Shown piece by piece: positions 7,665 through 14,706 of a stretch of 64,000 nt of DNA. This stretch comes from Selenomonadaceae bacterium. Lineage in GTDB: Bacteria > Bacillota > Negativicutes > Selenomonadales > Selenomonadaceae. The translations under genes were made by a program, and so were the position numbers. The DNA is taken from NCBI GenBank assembly GCA_017428215.1, contig JAFRRH010000031.1, positions 62,001-126,000 on the forward strand, written 5' to 3'. How positions within the stretch are numbered: position 1 is the stretch's first letter; each line of letters opens with the position of its first letter. Under the pieces are notes generated by a model, which was not told the DNA's origin, did not search any database, and was given only the letters and a program-made list of their open reading frames with translations.

Positions 7665-8903
7665 TTGAAGGCTTTATACTTAGATTGTGCGTCGGGAATT
7701 AGCGGAAATATGTTTCTCGGCGCGTGCTTACAACTTGGCGTGCCCGAAAAATATCTGCGCGGCGAACTCGATAAACTCAACTTGCCCCGCGATTTTGAAA
7801 TCGAAATTTCTAACGTCAGCAAAAACGGAATCGGCGCGGCTTATGTGGACGTAAAACTTGCTCGCGACTTTGAATCAGAACTCGAACGTCCGAATATTCG
7901 ACACCTACACCGCCACGAGCATATTAAAAATCATAGCCACAGAACTTTTGCCGATATAAAAAAAATTATCGACGCTTCGGAGCTGAATACGACCGTTAAA
8001 ACTCGTGCGCTGGCAATTTTCAACGTGATAGCTAAGGCGGAAGGAAAAGTTCATCAACGCCCCGCCGATGAAGTTACCTTCCACGAAGTCGGCGCGATTG
8101 ATTCGATTGTCGATATTGTCGGTTGCGCCGTTTGCTTAGATTATCTTGATGTGGAAAAAATTTTCGTCTCGCGAATCAATACAGGTATTGGCTTTGTTAA
8201 ATGCGCTCATGGTTTAATGCCGATACCCGCCCCTGCAACCGCCGAACTTTTGCAAGGGTTTAAATCTTATCATTATGGCGCGGAGAAAGAATTAACGACA
8301 CCAACGGGCGCGGCGATTGTCAACGCACTTGCCGAATACAGCGCGGACTTGCCCGAAGATTTTTCGTCGGAGAAAATTGGCTACGGCGCAGGCAGTTGGG
8401 ATTTAGATATTCCAAACGTGTTGAGGATTTATTTAGGCGAATTCGGCGGGCAAGTTGAACGTCATTTAGTTAAGCTTGAGGCGAATATCGACGACATGAA
8501 TCCGCAAATTTACGGCTGGCTTTACGAAAGACTTTTCAACGCGGGAGCCTTAGACGTGTGGACGACGCCCATTTACATGAAAAAAAATCGCCCCGCGCAG
8601 ATGCTTAGCGTTTTAGTTGACGCTCAACACAGGGAGACTTGTATAAAAATTATTTTTGAGGAGACGACGACGATTGGATTGCGTGTGATTGAAATTGCAA
8701 GGCGCGTAGAGGCAGTTCGCAAGATTGCTAAGGTGGAGACGAGTTTTGGCGAGGTTCAATGCAAAGTCAGCGCGTATGACGGCAAAATAGTTTCGATAAC
8801 GCCCGAATACGAGGATTGCCGCCGCTTAGCAGAAAAAAATTCCGTACCACTTAAAGCCGTCTGGCAAGAGGCATTGACTAAGCAAGAGGCGCGGCTCGGC
8901 TAA
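7665..8903 (+). CDS. larC: Nickel-pincer cofactor biosynthesis protein LarC
   Basis: LarC inserts nickel into the pyridinium-dithiocarboxylate mononucleotide to make the pincer cofactor of lactate racemase and related enzymes. The frame is open from 7644, but TTG 7665 is preceded by GGAGGG and gives the family start MKALYLDCASGISGNMFLGA. The histidine-rich segment RHLHRHEHIKNHSH (about residue 83) and TFHEVGAIDSIVDIVG are typical. At 412 residues it is a continuous LarC, without the internal frameshift known from lactobacilli. No larA, larB or larE lies in the window. Confidence 0.93.
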   Translation: MKALYLDCASGISGNMFLGACLQLGVPEKYLRGELDKLNLPRDFEIEISNVSKNGIGAAYVDVKLARDFESELERPNIRHLHRHEHIKNHSHRTFADIKKIIDASELNTTVKTRALAIFNVIAKAEGKVHQRPADEVTFHEVGAIDSIVDIVGCAVCLDYLDVEKIFVSRINTGIGFVKCAHGLMPIPAPATAELLQGFKSYHYGAEKELTTPTGAAIVNALAEYSADLPEDFSSEKIGYGAGSWDLDIPNVLRIYLGEFGGQVERHLVKLEANIDDMNPQIYGWLYERLFNAGALDVWTTPIYMKKNRPAQMLSVLVDAQHRETCIKIIFEETTTIGLRVIEIARRVEAVRKIAKVETSFGEVQCKVSAYDGKIVSITPEYEDCRRLAEKNSVPLKAVWQEALTKQEARLG

Positions 8904-8908
8904 AAAAT

Positions 8909-9898
8909 TTAGCGTGCCAAAATAATTTCCTCAATGCGGGCACTTTCCGCCTCCCGCGAATTTATCGCACCCATTTTTTCCATTGCGTCGATAACGACAA
9001 GTTGTCTTTGCTTAGCAAGATGAAAATCTACATAGGGCGAATAAAGGCTTGGCGCGTTCGGAAGTCCAGCGAGCATGGCGCATTCGGCAATCGTCAACTC
9101 GGCAGGTTCTTTACCAAAATAACCTTGAGCCGCGTCGTAAATCCCATAAAAATTTGAGCCGAAATAAATCGAGTTCAAATATATTTCTAGGATTTTATCC
9201 TTATCAAAATTTTTTTCCATGTTCATAGATAGAATCAGTTCCTCTGCCTTGCGCGTGAAAGTTTGGTCGCTGGTAAGGAAAAGATTTTTGACAGTCTGTT
9301 GAGTGATAGTCGATGCGCCCTCTTGAATTTCGCCCGCCTCGACGTTAACGAAAATTGCGCGAGCAATACCAATTATGTCAAAGCCTTTGTGCTTGTAAAA
9401 GCGAGTGTCCTCTACAGAAATAACTGCTTGCGTCATGAGGAACGGTATTTTATCGATTGTAGTGTAGTGCGGAATATTTTTAACTTGTTCGTCGACGGCG
9501 GGTTTAACGGAACTCATTCTGTCAAGCGTATCTAAAAATCCAAGTTCCTCTTCTTGCCGCGCAGATTGAGATAACGTGTCGTCGGGCAAATTTTCTTTGT
9601 CCTCAACCATAGAAACTTTTTTATCAGCGTTGTTATATTTCGCTGGGTCGAAAGGCTGATTGTTAATTTCGTCGAATACAGTTTTTATCTCTGGCACGCC
9701 GCGAGGTTTAATCTGATCATCTTTGCTAAAAATTTCGTCGGCAATGATATTAAAATATTCGTCGGGATTATCGCTCTTCATGTACAAAGTTACGGCGAAC
9801 GATATAAAAAACGTCAACACCATTGCGACGATAAACTTTATTATCTTGAAAATTATTCGGAAAGAACGTTTTGGCTTGGGCGGATTATCGTTACTCAA
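8909..9898 (-). CDS. Monofunctional peptidoglycan transglycosylase (GT51)
   Basis: The enzyme polymerises lipid II into glycan strands at the outer face of the cytoplasmic membrane. Residues 11-40 are a single N-terminal membrane anchor (IIFKIIKFIVAMVLTFFISF). The GT51 motifs follow: AVISVEDTRFYKHKGFD with the catalytic glutamate, EGASTITQQTVKNLFL, RKAEELILSMNMEK and KILEIYLNSIYFG. There is no transpeptidase domain, so it resembles MtgA or a short class A form. TTG 9898 is preferred because AAAGGAG lies nine to ten bases upstream; longer starts to 9967 lack such a site. A T9 run separates the site from the start codon. Confidence 0.9.
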   Translation of the reverse strand: MSNDNPPKPKRSFRIIFKIIKFIVAMVLTFFISFAVTLYMKSDNPDEYFNIIADEIFSKDDQIKPRGVPEIKTVFDEINNQPFDPAKYNNADKKVSMVEDKENLPDDTLSQSARQEEELGFLDTLDRMSSVKPAVDEQVKNIPHYTTIDKIPFLMTQAVISVEDTRFYKHKGFDIIGIARAIFVNVEAGEIQEGASTITQQTVKNLFLTSDQTFTRKAEELILSMNMEKNFDKDKILEIYLNSIYFGSNFYGIYDAAQGYFGKEPAELTIAECAMLAGLPNAPSLYSPYVDFHLAKQRQLVVIDAMEKMGAINSREAESARIEEIILAR

Positions 9899-9981
9899 AA
9901 AAAAATTACTCCTTTCAAATCGCATTGTGTAAAGTATATCATAAAGAAAAATTTTTTTATAGCCCAAAGGTCAATCTTTTG

Positions 9982-9990
9982 TGATATAAT
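9982..9990 (+). promoter_or_regulatory. Extended -10 promoter of the rsmE-mtaB pair
   Basis: TGATATAAT is an extended -10 element (TGn-TATAAT) 27 bases upstream of the rsmE ATG. No convincing -35 is seen, which extended -10 promoters can lack. Confidence 0.5.
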
Positions 9991-10016
9991 CAAAAAAATT
10001 CTTGCGAGGTGAAAAT

Positions 10017-10742
10017 ATGAAGCGAATTTTTTTAGAAAATGTCACGAGCGATTTAGTTACGATAAGTGGCGATGATGCGAATCATTTGGCGCGGTCGCTA
10101 AGGGCAAGGCGCGGAGATAGAATAACTGCTGTAGACGGGGCGGGGAATTGCGCTGTGATTGAGCTGATTGATTTTGATAAAGAAACGATTAAGGCGCGGC
10201 GTGTCAGCGATATAAAAAAAATTGTCGTCGAAAAAAAAATCGTCCTTGCTGATTGTCTGCCAAAGCAAAATCGATTCGATAACATAATCGAAAAGGCAAC
10301 AGAACTTGGCGTCGCGAAAATTGAGCCGCTCATTTCAGATAGAACTATTGCCCGTCCTGGAGGAATTCGCGCCCAATCTAAGCTGGAACGTTGGCGGAAA
10401 ATTGCTAAGGAAGCTGCTGAGCAATGCGCCCGCGATACCATTCCGGAAATTGGAGAAATTCGCGAGCTTGACGAGTGGTTGAAAGAAATCACGCCGCTTG
10501 ACAAGGATACATTATTGCTTTTTTGTTGGGAAAATGAGCAGGAAAGAACCGTTCGCGAAGTTTTAACGGCTTGGAATGGAAATATAATCGTTTTAATCGG
10601 ACCAGAGGGCGGCTTTTCTGAACGCGAAGTTAACGCGATAAAATCTGCTGGCGGAGTGAGTGTCACTTTGGGTAAGCGCATTTTGAAGACGGATACCGCT
10701 GTCATTTCCGTATTGGCGATGATTAATTATGAGCGTATGTAA
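10017..10742 (+). CDS. rsmE: 16S rRNA (uracil-1498-N3)-methyltransferase
   Basis: RsmE methylates U1498 of 16S rRNA in the decoding region. The 241-residue product has an N-terminal PUA-like part (LENVTSDLVTISGDDANHLARSLR) and a C-terminal SPOUT methyltransferase fold with ATELGVAKIEPLISDRT, IVLIGPEGGFSEREVNAI and LGKRILKTDTAVISVLA, which form the knotted AdoMet site. ATG 10017 is chosen after GAGGTG; a TTG at 10002 is upstream. It overlaps mtaB by 14 bases, so the two are translated together. Confidence 0.95.
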   Translation: MKRIFLENVTSDLVTISGDDANHLARSLRARRGDRITAVDGAGNCAVIELIDFDKETIKARRVSDIKKIVVEKKIVLADCLPKQNRFDNIIEKATELGVAKIEPLISDRTIARPGGIRAQSKLERWRKIAKEAAEQCARDTIPEIGEIRELDEWLKEITPLDKDTLLLFCWENEQERTVREVLTAWNGNIIVLIGPEGGFSEREVNAIKSAGGVSVTLGKRILKTDTAVISVLAMINYERM

Positions 10743-12036
10743 AGTTTTCTTCCAAACGCTGGGTTGCAAAGTCAATCAATACGAGACGGAAGCAATGCAA
10801 AAACTTTTCGAGGCGGCTGGTTGGCAATTAGTCGAGGAAATTTCAGCGGCAGATGTGGTCGTCATTAATACTTGCACAGTTACGGCGGTAAGTTCTCAAA
10901 AGTCGCGGCAGATGATTCGTCGAGCGGCTAAGGAAAATTGTATTTTGGTCGTCGTCGGTTGTTATGCGCAAAGCGAGCCGGAAGAAATTGCAAAAATTGA
11001 CGGCGTGGACGTTATAATCGGCACAAAGGATAGAGTTCGTATTGTCGAGCTAGTCGAGGCGGCGATTAATAAACGAGAAAAAATTTCTCAAGTCGGGAGC
11101 GTCGCCGATATTAAAACTTTTGAGGAGCTACCGCACAGTCCACACCGCACGCGAGCTTTTCTTAAGATTGAGGACGGTTGCAATAATTTTTGTTCGTACT
11201 GTATAATTCCCTACGTTCGCGGACGGGTTCGCAGTCGAACTCTTGAAAGTATTCGTGCCGAATGTTTAAAATTAAAATCTGCTGGCTTTAAAGAGATTGT
11301 CTTGACGGGAATTCATATCGGAGCCTATGGTCGGGACTTTCAAAATAAAATAAATCTCGTTGACGCGATAAAAACGGTTTTGGAGTCGGCGAATCCGCTA
11401 AGATTGCGTTTAGGTTCGATTGAATCAGCGGAAATGACTGACGAACTGATTGACTTAATAAAAAACGACGGGCGCATTTGCAATCACGTACATTTGCCGT
11501 TACAATCTGGTAGCGACGAAATTTTAAAGGCAATGCGTCGCCCTTACACGACAAAAAATTTTTCGGAGCTGACTGCGCGGCTTGTCAAAGAAATTCCGGA
11601 AATCTCAATCGGAACAGATTTAATCGTAGGTTTTCCCGGCGAGACGGACGAAAATTTTTCGGAGACGCTAAAATTTATTCAAGGGCAACCATTTAGCAAA
11701 ATTCACGTGTTCCCATATTCAGCGCGGAAAGGGACGTTAGCGGCTACATTGCCGAATCAAATTCCTCCGCAGATAAAAAAAGCCCGCACAGGTCAAGCAT
11801 TGGAAGTTTCGAGAGCTAAATCCGAGAATTTTTCTAGTAAGCTAATCGGAAAAACAGTTGAGATAATCGCTGAAACTTCAGAGGGCGGAATGGTTGACGG
11901 CTTGACTAAAAATTATGTCCGCGTGTATACTCCCGATGAAAATATTCAGCTCGGCGAGATTATCAAAGTTAATATAGAAAAACTTCACAAGGACGGCGTT
12001 ATTGGTACGACAAAAAATTTTTTTGCTAACGTGTAA
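10729..12036 (+). CDS. mtaB: tRNA (t6A37)-methylthiotransferase MtaB
   Basis: MtaB is a radical-SAM enzyme that adds a methylthio group to t6A37 of tRNAs reading ANN codons. The N-terminal MTTase domain shows its three cluster cysteines (LGCKVNQYE, NTCTVT, VGCYAQ). The radical-SAM motif is CNNFCSYCIIPYVRG (CxxxCxxC), and a C-terminal TRAM-like region follows. It is 435 residues long, as usual for the family. The promoter of the next gene starts inside its last codons: the stop TAA lies in the -35 region of the following peptide gene. Confidence 0.95.
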   Translation: MSVCKVFFQTLGCKVNQYETEAMQKLFEAAGWQLVEEISAADVVVINTCTVTAVSSQKSRQMIRRAAKENCILVVVGCYAQSEPEEIAKIDGVDVIIGTKDRVRIVELVEAAINKREKISQVGSVADIKTFEELPHSPHRTRAFLKIEDGCNNFCSYCIIPYVRGRVRSRTLESIRAECLKLKSAGFKEIVLTGIHIGAYGRDFQNKINLVDAIKTVLESANPLRLRLGSIESAEMTDELIDLIKNDGRICNHVHLPLQSGSDEILKAMRRPYTTKNFSELTARLVKEIPEISIGTDLIVGFPGETDENFSETLKFIQGQPFSKIHVFPYSARKGTLAATLPNQIPPQIKKARTGQALEVSRAKSENFSSKLIGKTVEIIAETSEGGMVDGLTKNYVRVYTPDENIQLGEIIKVNIEKLHKDGVIGTTKNFFANV

Positions 12037-12076
12037 CAAAATCGGATTTCTGACGTATAATAGGCAGAAAGAAAAT
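12018..12076 (+). promoter_or_regulatory. Conserved promoter of double-glycine peptide gene 1
   Basis: TGTAAC at 12032-12037 and TATAAT at 12056-12061 are spaced by 18 bases. The surrounding block, from TTTTTTTGCTA through AAATCGGATT and CGTATAATAGGCAGAAAG, is nearly identical to the upstream regions of the peptide genes at 42307 and 42866. Such similarity between distant non-coding regions argues for a shared regulator or sigma factor. Confidence 0.75.
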
Positions 12077-12106
12077 TTTAACCAAACAAAAAGGAGATTG
12101 ATAACA

Positions 12107-12433
12107 ATGGCAAAGGAAATTTTGAAAGACGAAATCCTCAGCGACGAGGAACTCGACAACGTGGCAGGCGGTACTTACGCTCAAACCTTCGAGGACATGA
12201 ACAGATTCAGCAAAGAGACCGGCTTCCAATTTCACGGTAGCGACAGCGACAAGCGCGAACAGCTCCGCGACATCCTCTTCCGTTGCGGCATCAAGATTAA
12301 AGATCACGGCGGCTTCAACGACAACGAGTACTTCCTCTTGGATCGTCAAGGACAGAAAATCCGCACTCTCAACGAAACCGAAGCCATGAACACCGCGATT
12401 CACAACTACAGGCACGGAGATTTTATCTGCTAA
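12107..12433 (+). CDS. Double-glycine-leader secreted peptide (bacteriocin/RiPP-like)
   Basis: The 108-residue product starts MAKEILKDEILSDEELDNVAGG, a leader of the double-glycine type that C39-peptidase ABC transporters cleave after GG. The predicted mature part is about 86 residues, hydrophilic, with two cysteines (RCGIK and the C-terminal residue). Its second half aligns with the peptide at 42495-42866: both have a GI motif, a conserved N-x-Y, and a G-x-x-I segment. AAGGAG precedes the ATG, and a strong terminator follows. No exporter or modifying enzyme is beside it. Confidence 0.85.
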   Translation: MAKEILKDEILSDEELDNVAGGTYAQTFEDMNRFSKETGFQFHGSDSDKREQLRDILFRCGIKIKDHGGFNDNEYFLLDRQGQKIRTLNETEAMNTAIHNYRHGDFIC

Positions 12434-12448
12434 AAAATTTTTCAACAA

Positions 12449-12482
12449 AAAAGCCTCGGAACAAATCGTCCGGGGCTTTTTG
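12449..12482 (+). terminator. Terminator after double-glycine peptide gene 1
   Basis: AAGCCTCGGA...TCCGGGGCTT forms a strong stem with an A run before it and TTTTT after it. It separates the plus-strand peptide gene from the convergent thiE. Confidence 0.85.
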
Positions 12483-12496
12483 ATTTCCAAAATAAA

Positions 12497-13156
12497 TTAT
12501 TTTCGCCAAGCTGTTACAAGTTCACGGGCGGCAAGTCTAGGATTTTCCGCGCCTGTAACTGCCGACACGACGAAAAATCCGTTCGCACCCGTCGCGGCAA
12601 GGGCAGGAATATCTTTAAGCTTAACGCCGCCACCAACAACAATCGGTAACGGACTGACTTTGACGAGTTCGGCGATTTTTTCAAAGCTTAGCACTTCGCC
12701 CGTATCAGTTTTTGTATTCGTCGCATGTAATGGACCGACGCCAAAATAATCTATCTGCGAAGTATCAACGGCGGAAATAATTTCTTGCGTGCTTGCGCTA
12801 AGCCCGACAATAGAATCTGCACTCAAAAATTTTCTGCAGACTTCAACGGGAATATCGCTTTGACCGACGTGCACGCCGTCAACTTTTATGCCCGCCTCAC
12901 GAGCCGCCAATACGACGTCAAGCCTATCATCAACGAGCAAAGCAACTGAATCACTTTTGCCGAGTTCACGAATTGCCCGCGCAGATTTTTCTAAGATAGA
13001 AATCATCTCCCGCGCAGAGGCAACTTTGGAGCGAATTTGTACGCAGGTAAATCCCACGTCTACCGCCGCCGCGATAATATCTTCGACAGGGCAAGTACAA
13101 TTTTCCGGACCGATAACTAAATATGCCGAAATGTCAAGCCGTTCGCGAATGTTCAT
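12497..13156 (-). CDS. thiE: Thiamine-phosphate synthase
   Basis: ThiE joins hydroxymethylpyrimidine diphosphate and thiazole phosphate to make thiamine phosphate. The 219-residue TIM barrel shows CVQIRSK (pyrophosphate side), ALLVDDRLDVVLAA, DGVHVGQSD, DYFGVGPLHATNTK and PIVVGGGV, all usual ThiE landmarks. It is the last gene of a minus-strand set with thiM and a thiamine-binding protein, overlapping the latter by four bases. This suggests salvage of the thiazole moiety. Confidence 0.96.
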   Translation of the reverse strand: MNIRERLDISAYLVIGPENCTCPVEDIIAAAVDVGFTCVQIRSKVASAREMISILEKSARAIRELGKSDSVALLVDDRLDVVLAAREAGIKVDGVHVGQSDIPVEVCRKFLSADSIVGLSASTQEIISAVDTSQIDYFGVGPLHATNTKTDTGEVLSFEKIAELVKVSPLPIVVGGGVKLKDIPALAATGANGFFVVSAVTGAENPRLAARELVTAWRK

Positions 13157-13554
13157 CTTTTGCCCCCAATGCGATTTAACGTCGCACGTATTCTGTCTTC
13201 GACGGATTGCGGTTTTTCCTCGACGGGCGGCTTAACTTCTTCGACGGGTTGAGGTTTCTCGTTAAGTGCCTCGTTAAGCCTGTCGATTTTGCCTTCCATA
13301 GTATTTGAAAATCCAGGACGAATATCAGCTTTAAAGACGACTTCGGTACGAATTCCCTTTTCCGCCAAAACAAATGTCGCACGCTTGACGACTTCCATAA
13401 CAGAATCCCAATCGCCCTCAATCTCTGTAAACATGGAATAAGTTTTATTAGGCAAGCCAGACTTGCGAATAACTTTCACGACTTCGGCAACGTGTTTACT
13501 AAGCTCCTCGCCGACACCGACGGGCGCAATCGACACTGCAACCAACGTATTCAT
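13153..13554 (-). CDS. MTH1187/YqgV-type thiamine-binding protein
   Basis: The first 95 residues match the small MTH1187-like ferredoxin-fold family (VAVSIAPVGVGEELSKHVAEVV, then YSMFTEIEGDWDSVMEVVKRA), some members of which bind thiamine. A 40-residue tail rich in P, E and K (KPQPVEEVKPPVEEKPQ) is added, which the family usually lacks. Its place between thiM and thiE, with four-base overlaps on both sides, supports a thiamine link. The exact role is not known. Confidence 0.8.
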   Translation of the reverse strand: MNTLVAVSIAPVGVGEELSKHVAEVVKVIRKSGLPNKTYSMFTEIEGDWDSVMEVVKRATFVLAEKGIRTEVVFKADIRPGFSNTMEGKIDRLNEALNEKPQPVEEVKPPVEEKPQSVEDRIRATLNRIGGKR

Positions 13555-14420
13555 TTTAATCCCTCCGTAAATAAGCCGTCAAAAAGTTTCTCGAATGAAC
13601 CGACTACACGGAAATTATTTGCAACCTCGTCTGATGTCAGCTGATATAAATTGTCCAAGAAATTTACTTTAAAGCTTGCAGGAGCCGAGAACGTTGCCGC
13701 CGCCTTTGTTCCCGCTAAGTTAAACATTGTCGTCGCCGTTAACGCCGCGATAAACGGACTTGCCACCGTCAAATAAATTGCCATAACGCCGCCCAATGCA
13801 CAACCGCTTCCCGTAATTTTCGTAAACAGCACCGAACCGCCCGCGCAGATAATTTCTTCCTTGCCGTCAGTAACTAAATCTTCCTCGCCAGAAACCGCAA
13901 CCGCGCCGCCCGTAAATTTTGCCAACGCAAGAGCCGCCGCTTTAGCTGAAGAGACTTTTTCCGTCGAATCGACGCCGCGAACTTGTCCGCCCGTATCCTC
14001 AATTAAGCTCCACAGTTTAGCCAGTGCGATTATCTCGGAGGCATTGCCGCGAATTATCGTTGGCTTGAATTCTTTAAACTGCTTTAAAATGTCCGTGCGC
14101 AAACTCGACAAGCCTATTCCAACAGGGTCAAGTACCCACGGCGTTTGATTCGCTTGCAGAGCTTTTGCCGTCTTAGGCAGTGTCTCCGCGTAGAAAGGCA
14201 TTGCCGTGCCCATGTTGATGTAAAATGCCGGCGCGATTTTGACGATTGATTCGCATTCGTCCGCCAAATAGAGCATTGCCGCCGAGCCGCCTACCGCCAA
14301 CTGTGCATTCGCTACAAAATCTTGCGTTACTGTGTTTGTTATCGACGGTGCCATTGGATTTTTTTCGCGAACCTCGTTGACTGCCTGCGCCATTGCCGAA
14401 CTAATTTCTTGTTCTGTCAA
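13551..14420 (-). CDS. thiM: Hydroxyethylthiazole kinase
   Basis: ThiM phosphorylates 4-methyl-5-hydroxyethylthiazole for thiamine salvage. The product, about 289 residues, has PSITNTVTQDFVANAQLAVG, WVLDPVGIG, TIIRGNASEI, GVDSTE and the ATP/anion-hole motif KITGSGCALGG. The open frame runs back through the tRNA gene, but TTG 14420 after AAGGGGGG gives the normal ThiM start (MTEQEISSAMAQAV). It begins 63 bases after the tRNA-Glu gene. No TPP riboswitch is visible between them, so it may be read from the tRNA promoter. Confidence 0.95.
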   Translation of the reverse strand: MTEQEISSAMAQAVNEVREKNPMAPSITNTVTQDFVANAQLAVGGSAAMLYLADECESIVKIAPAFYINMGTAMPFYAETLPKTAKALQANQTPWVLDPVGIGLSSLRTDILKQFKEFKPTIIRGNASEIIALAKLWSLIEDTGGQVRGVDSTEKVSSAKAAALALAKFTGGAVAVSGEEDLVTDGKEEIICAGGSVLFTKITGSGCALGGVMAIYLTVASPFIAALTATTMFNLAGTKAAATFSAPASFKVNFLDNLYQLTSDEVANNFRVVGSFEKLFDGLFTEGLK

Positions 14421-14482
14421 GTTAATCCCCCCTTGAACGGAAAAGGACGCTGCCGCACGCAACGCCCTTGTTAATTTCTTTA

Positions 14483-14557
14483 TGGTGACGCCTAAGGGAT
14501 TCGAACCCTTGAACCCGCCGTGAGAGGGCGGTGTCTTAACCACTTGACGAAGGCGCC
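14483..14557 (-). tRNA. tRNA-Glu (anticodon CTC)
   Basis: The minus strand folds as a cloverleaf: acceptor GGCGCCT with AGGCGTC, D arm GTC...GAC, anticodon stem CCGCC/GGCGG around the loop CTCTCAC (anticodon CTC, Glu), T arm AAGGG-TTCGAAT-CCCTT, discriminator A and an encoded CCA. Length is 72 plus CCA. It sits alone, between thiM and the RTX-like gene. Confidence 0.93.
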
Positions 14558-14706
14558 GAATCACTGCAACGCATATTAGCATAGTTAAAAATTTTCGTCA
14601 AGCGGAATAAAATTTTTTCGCGTAGAATATTGCACAGCTTCTAAAAATTTATATAATTCGTAGCAATAGGAAATGTTTATTGTGTTTTGTCGGAGGAGGC
14701 GATTTT

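Noticed and set aside
14421..14485. Possible TPP riboswitch upstream of thiM
   Set aside because: The conserved CTGAGA and ACCTGAT elements of the TPP riboswitch are absent on the minus strand, and the space is too short.
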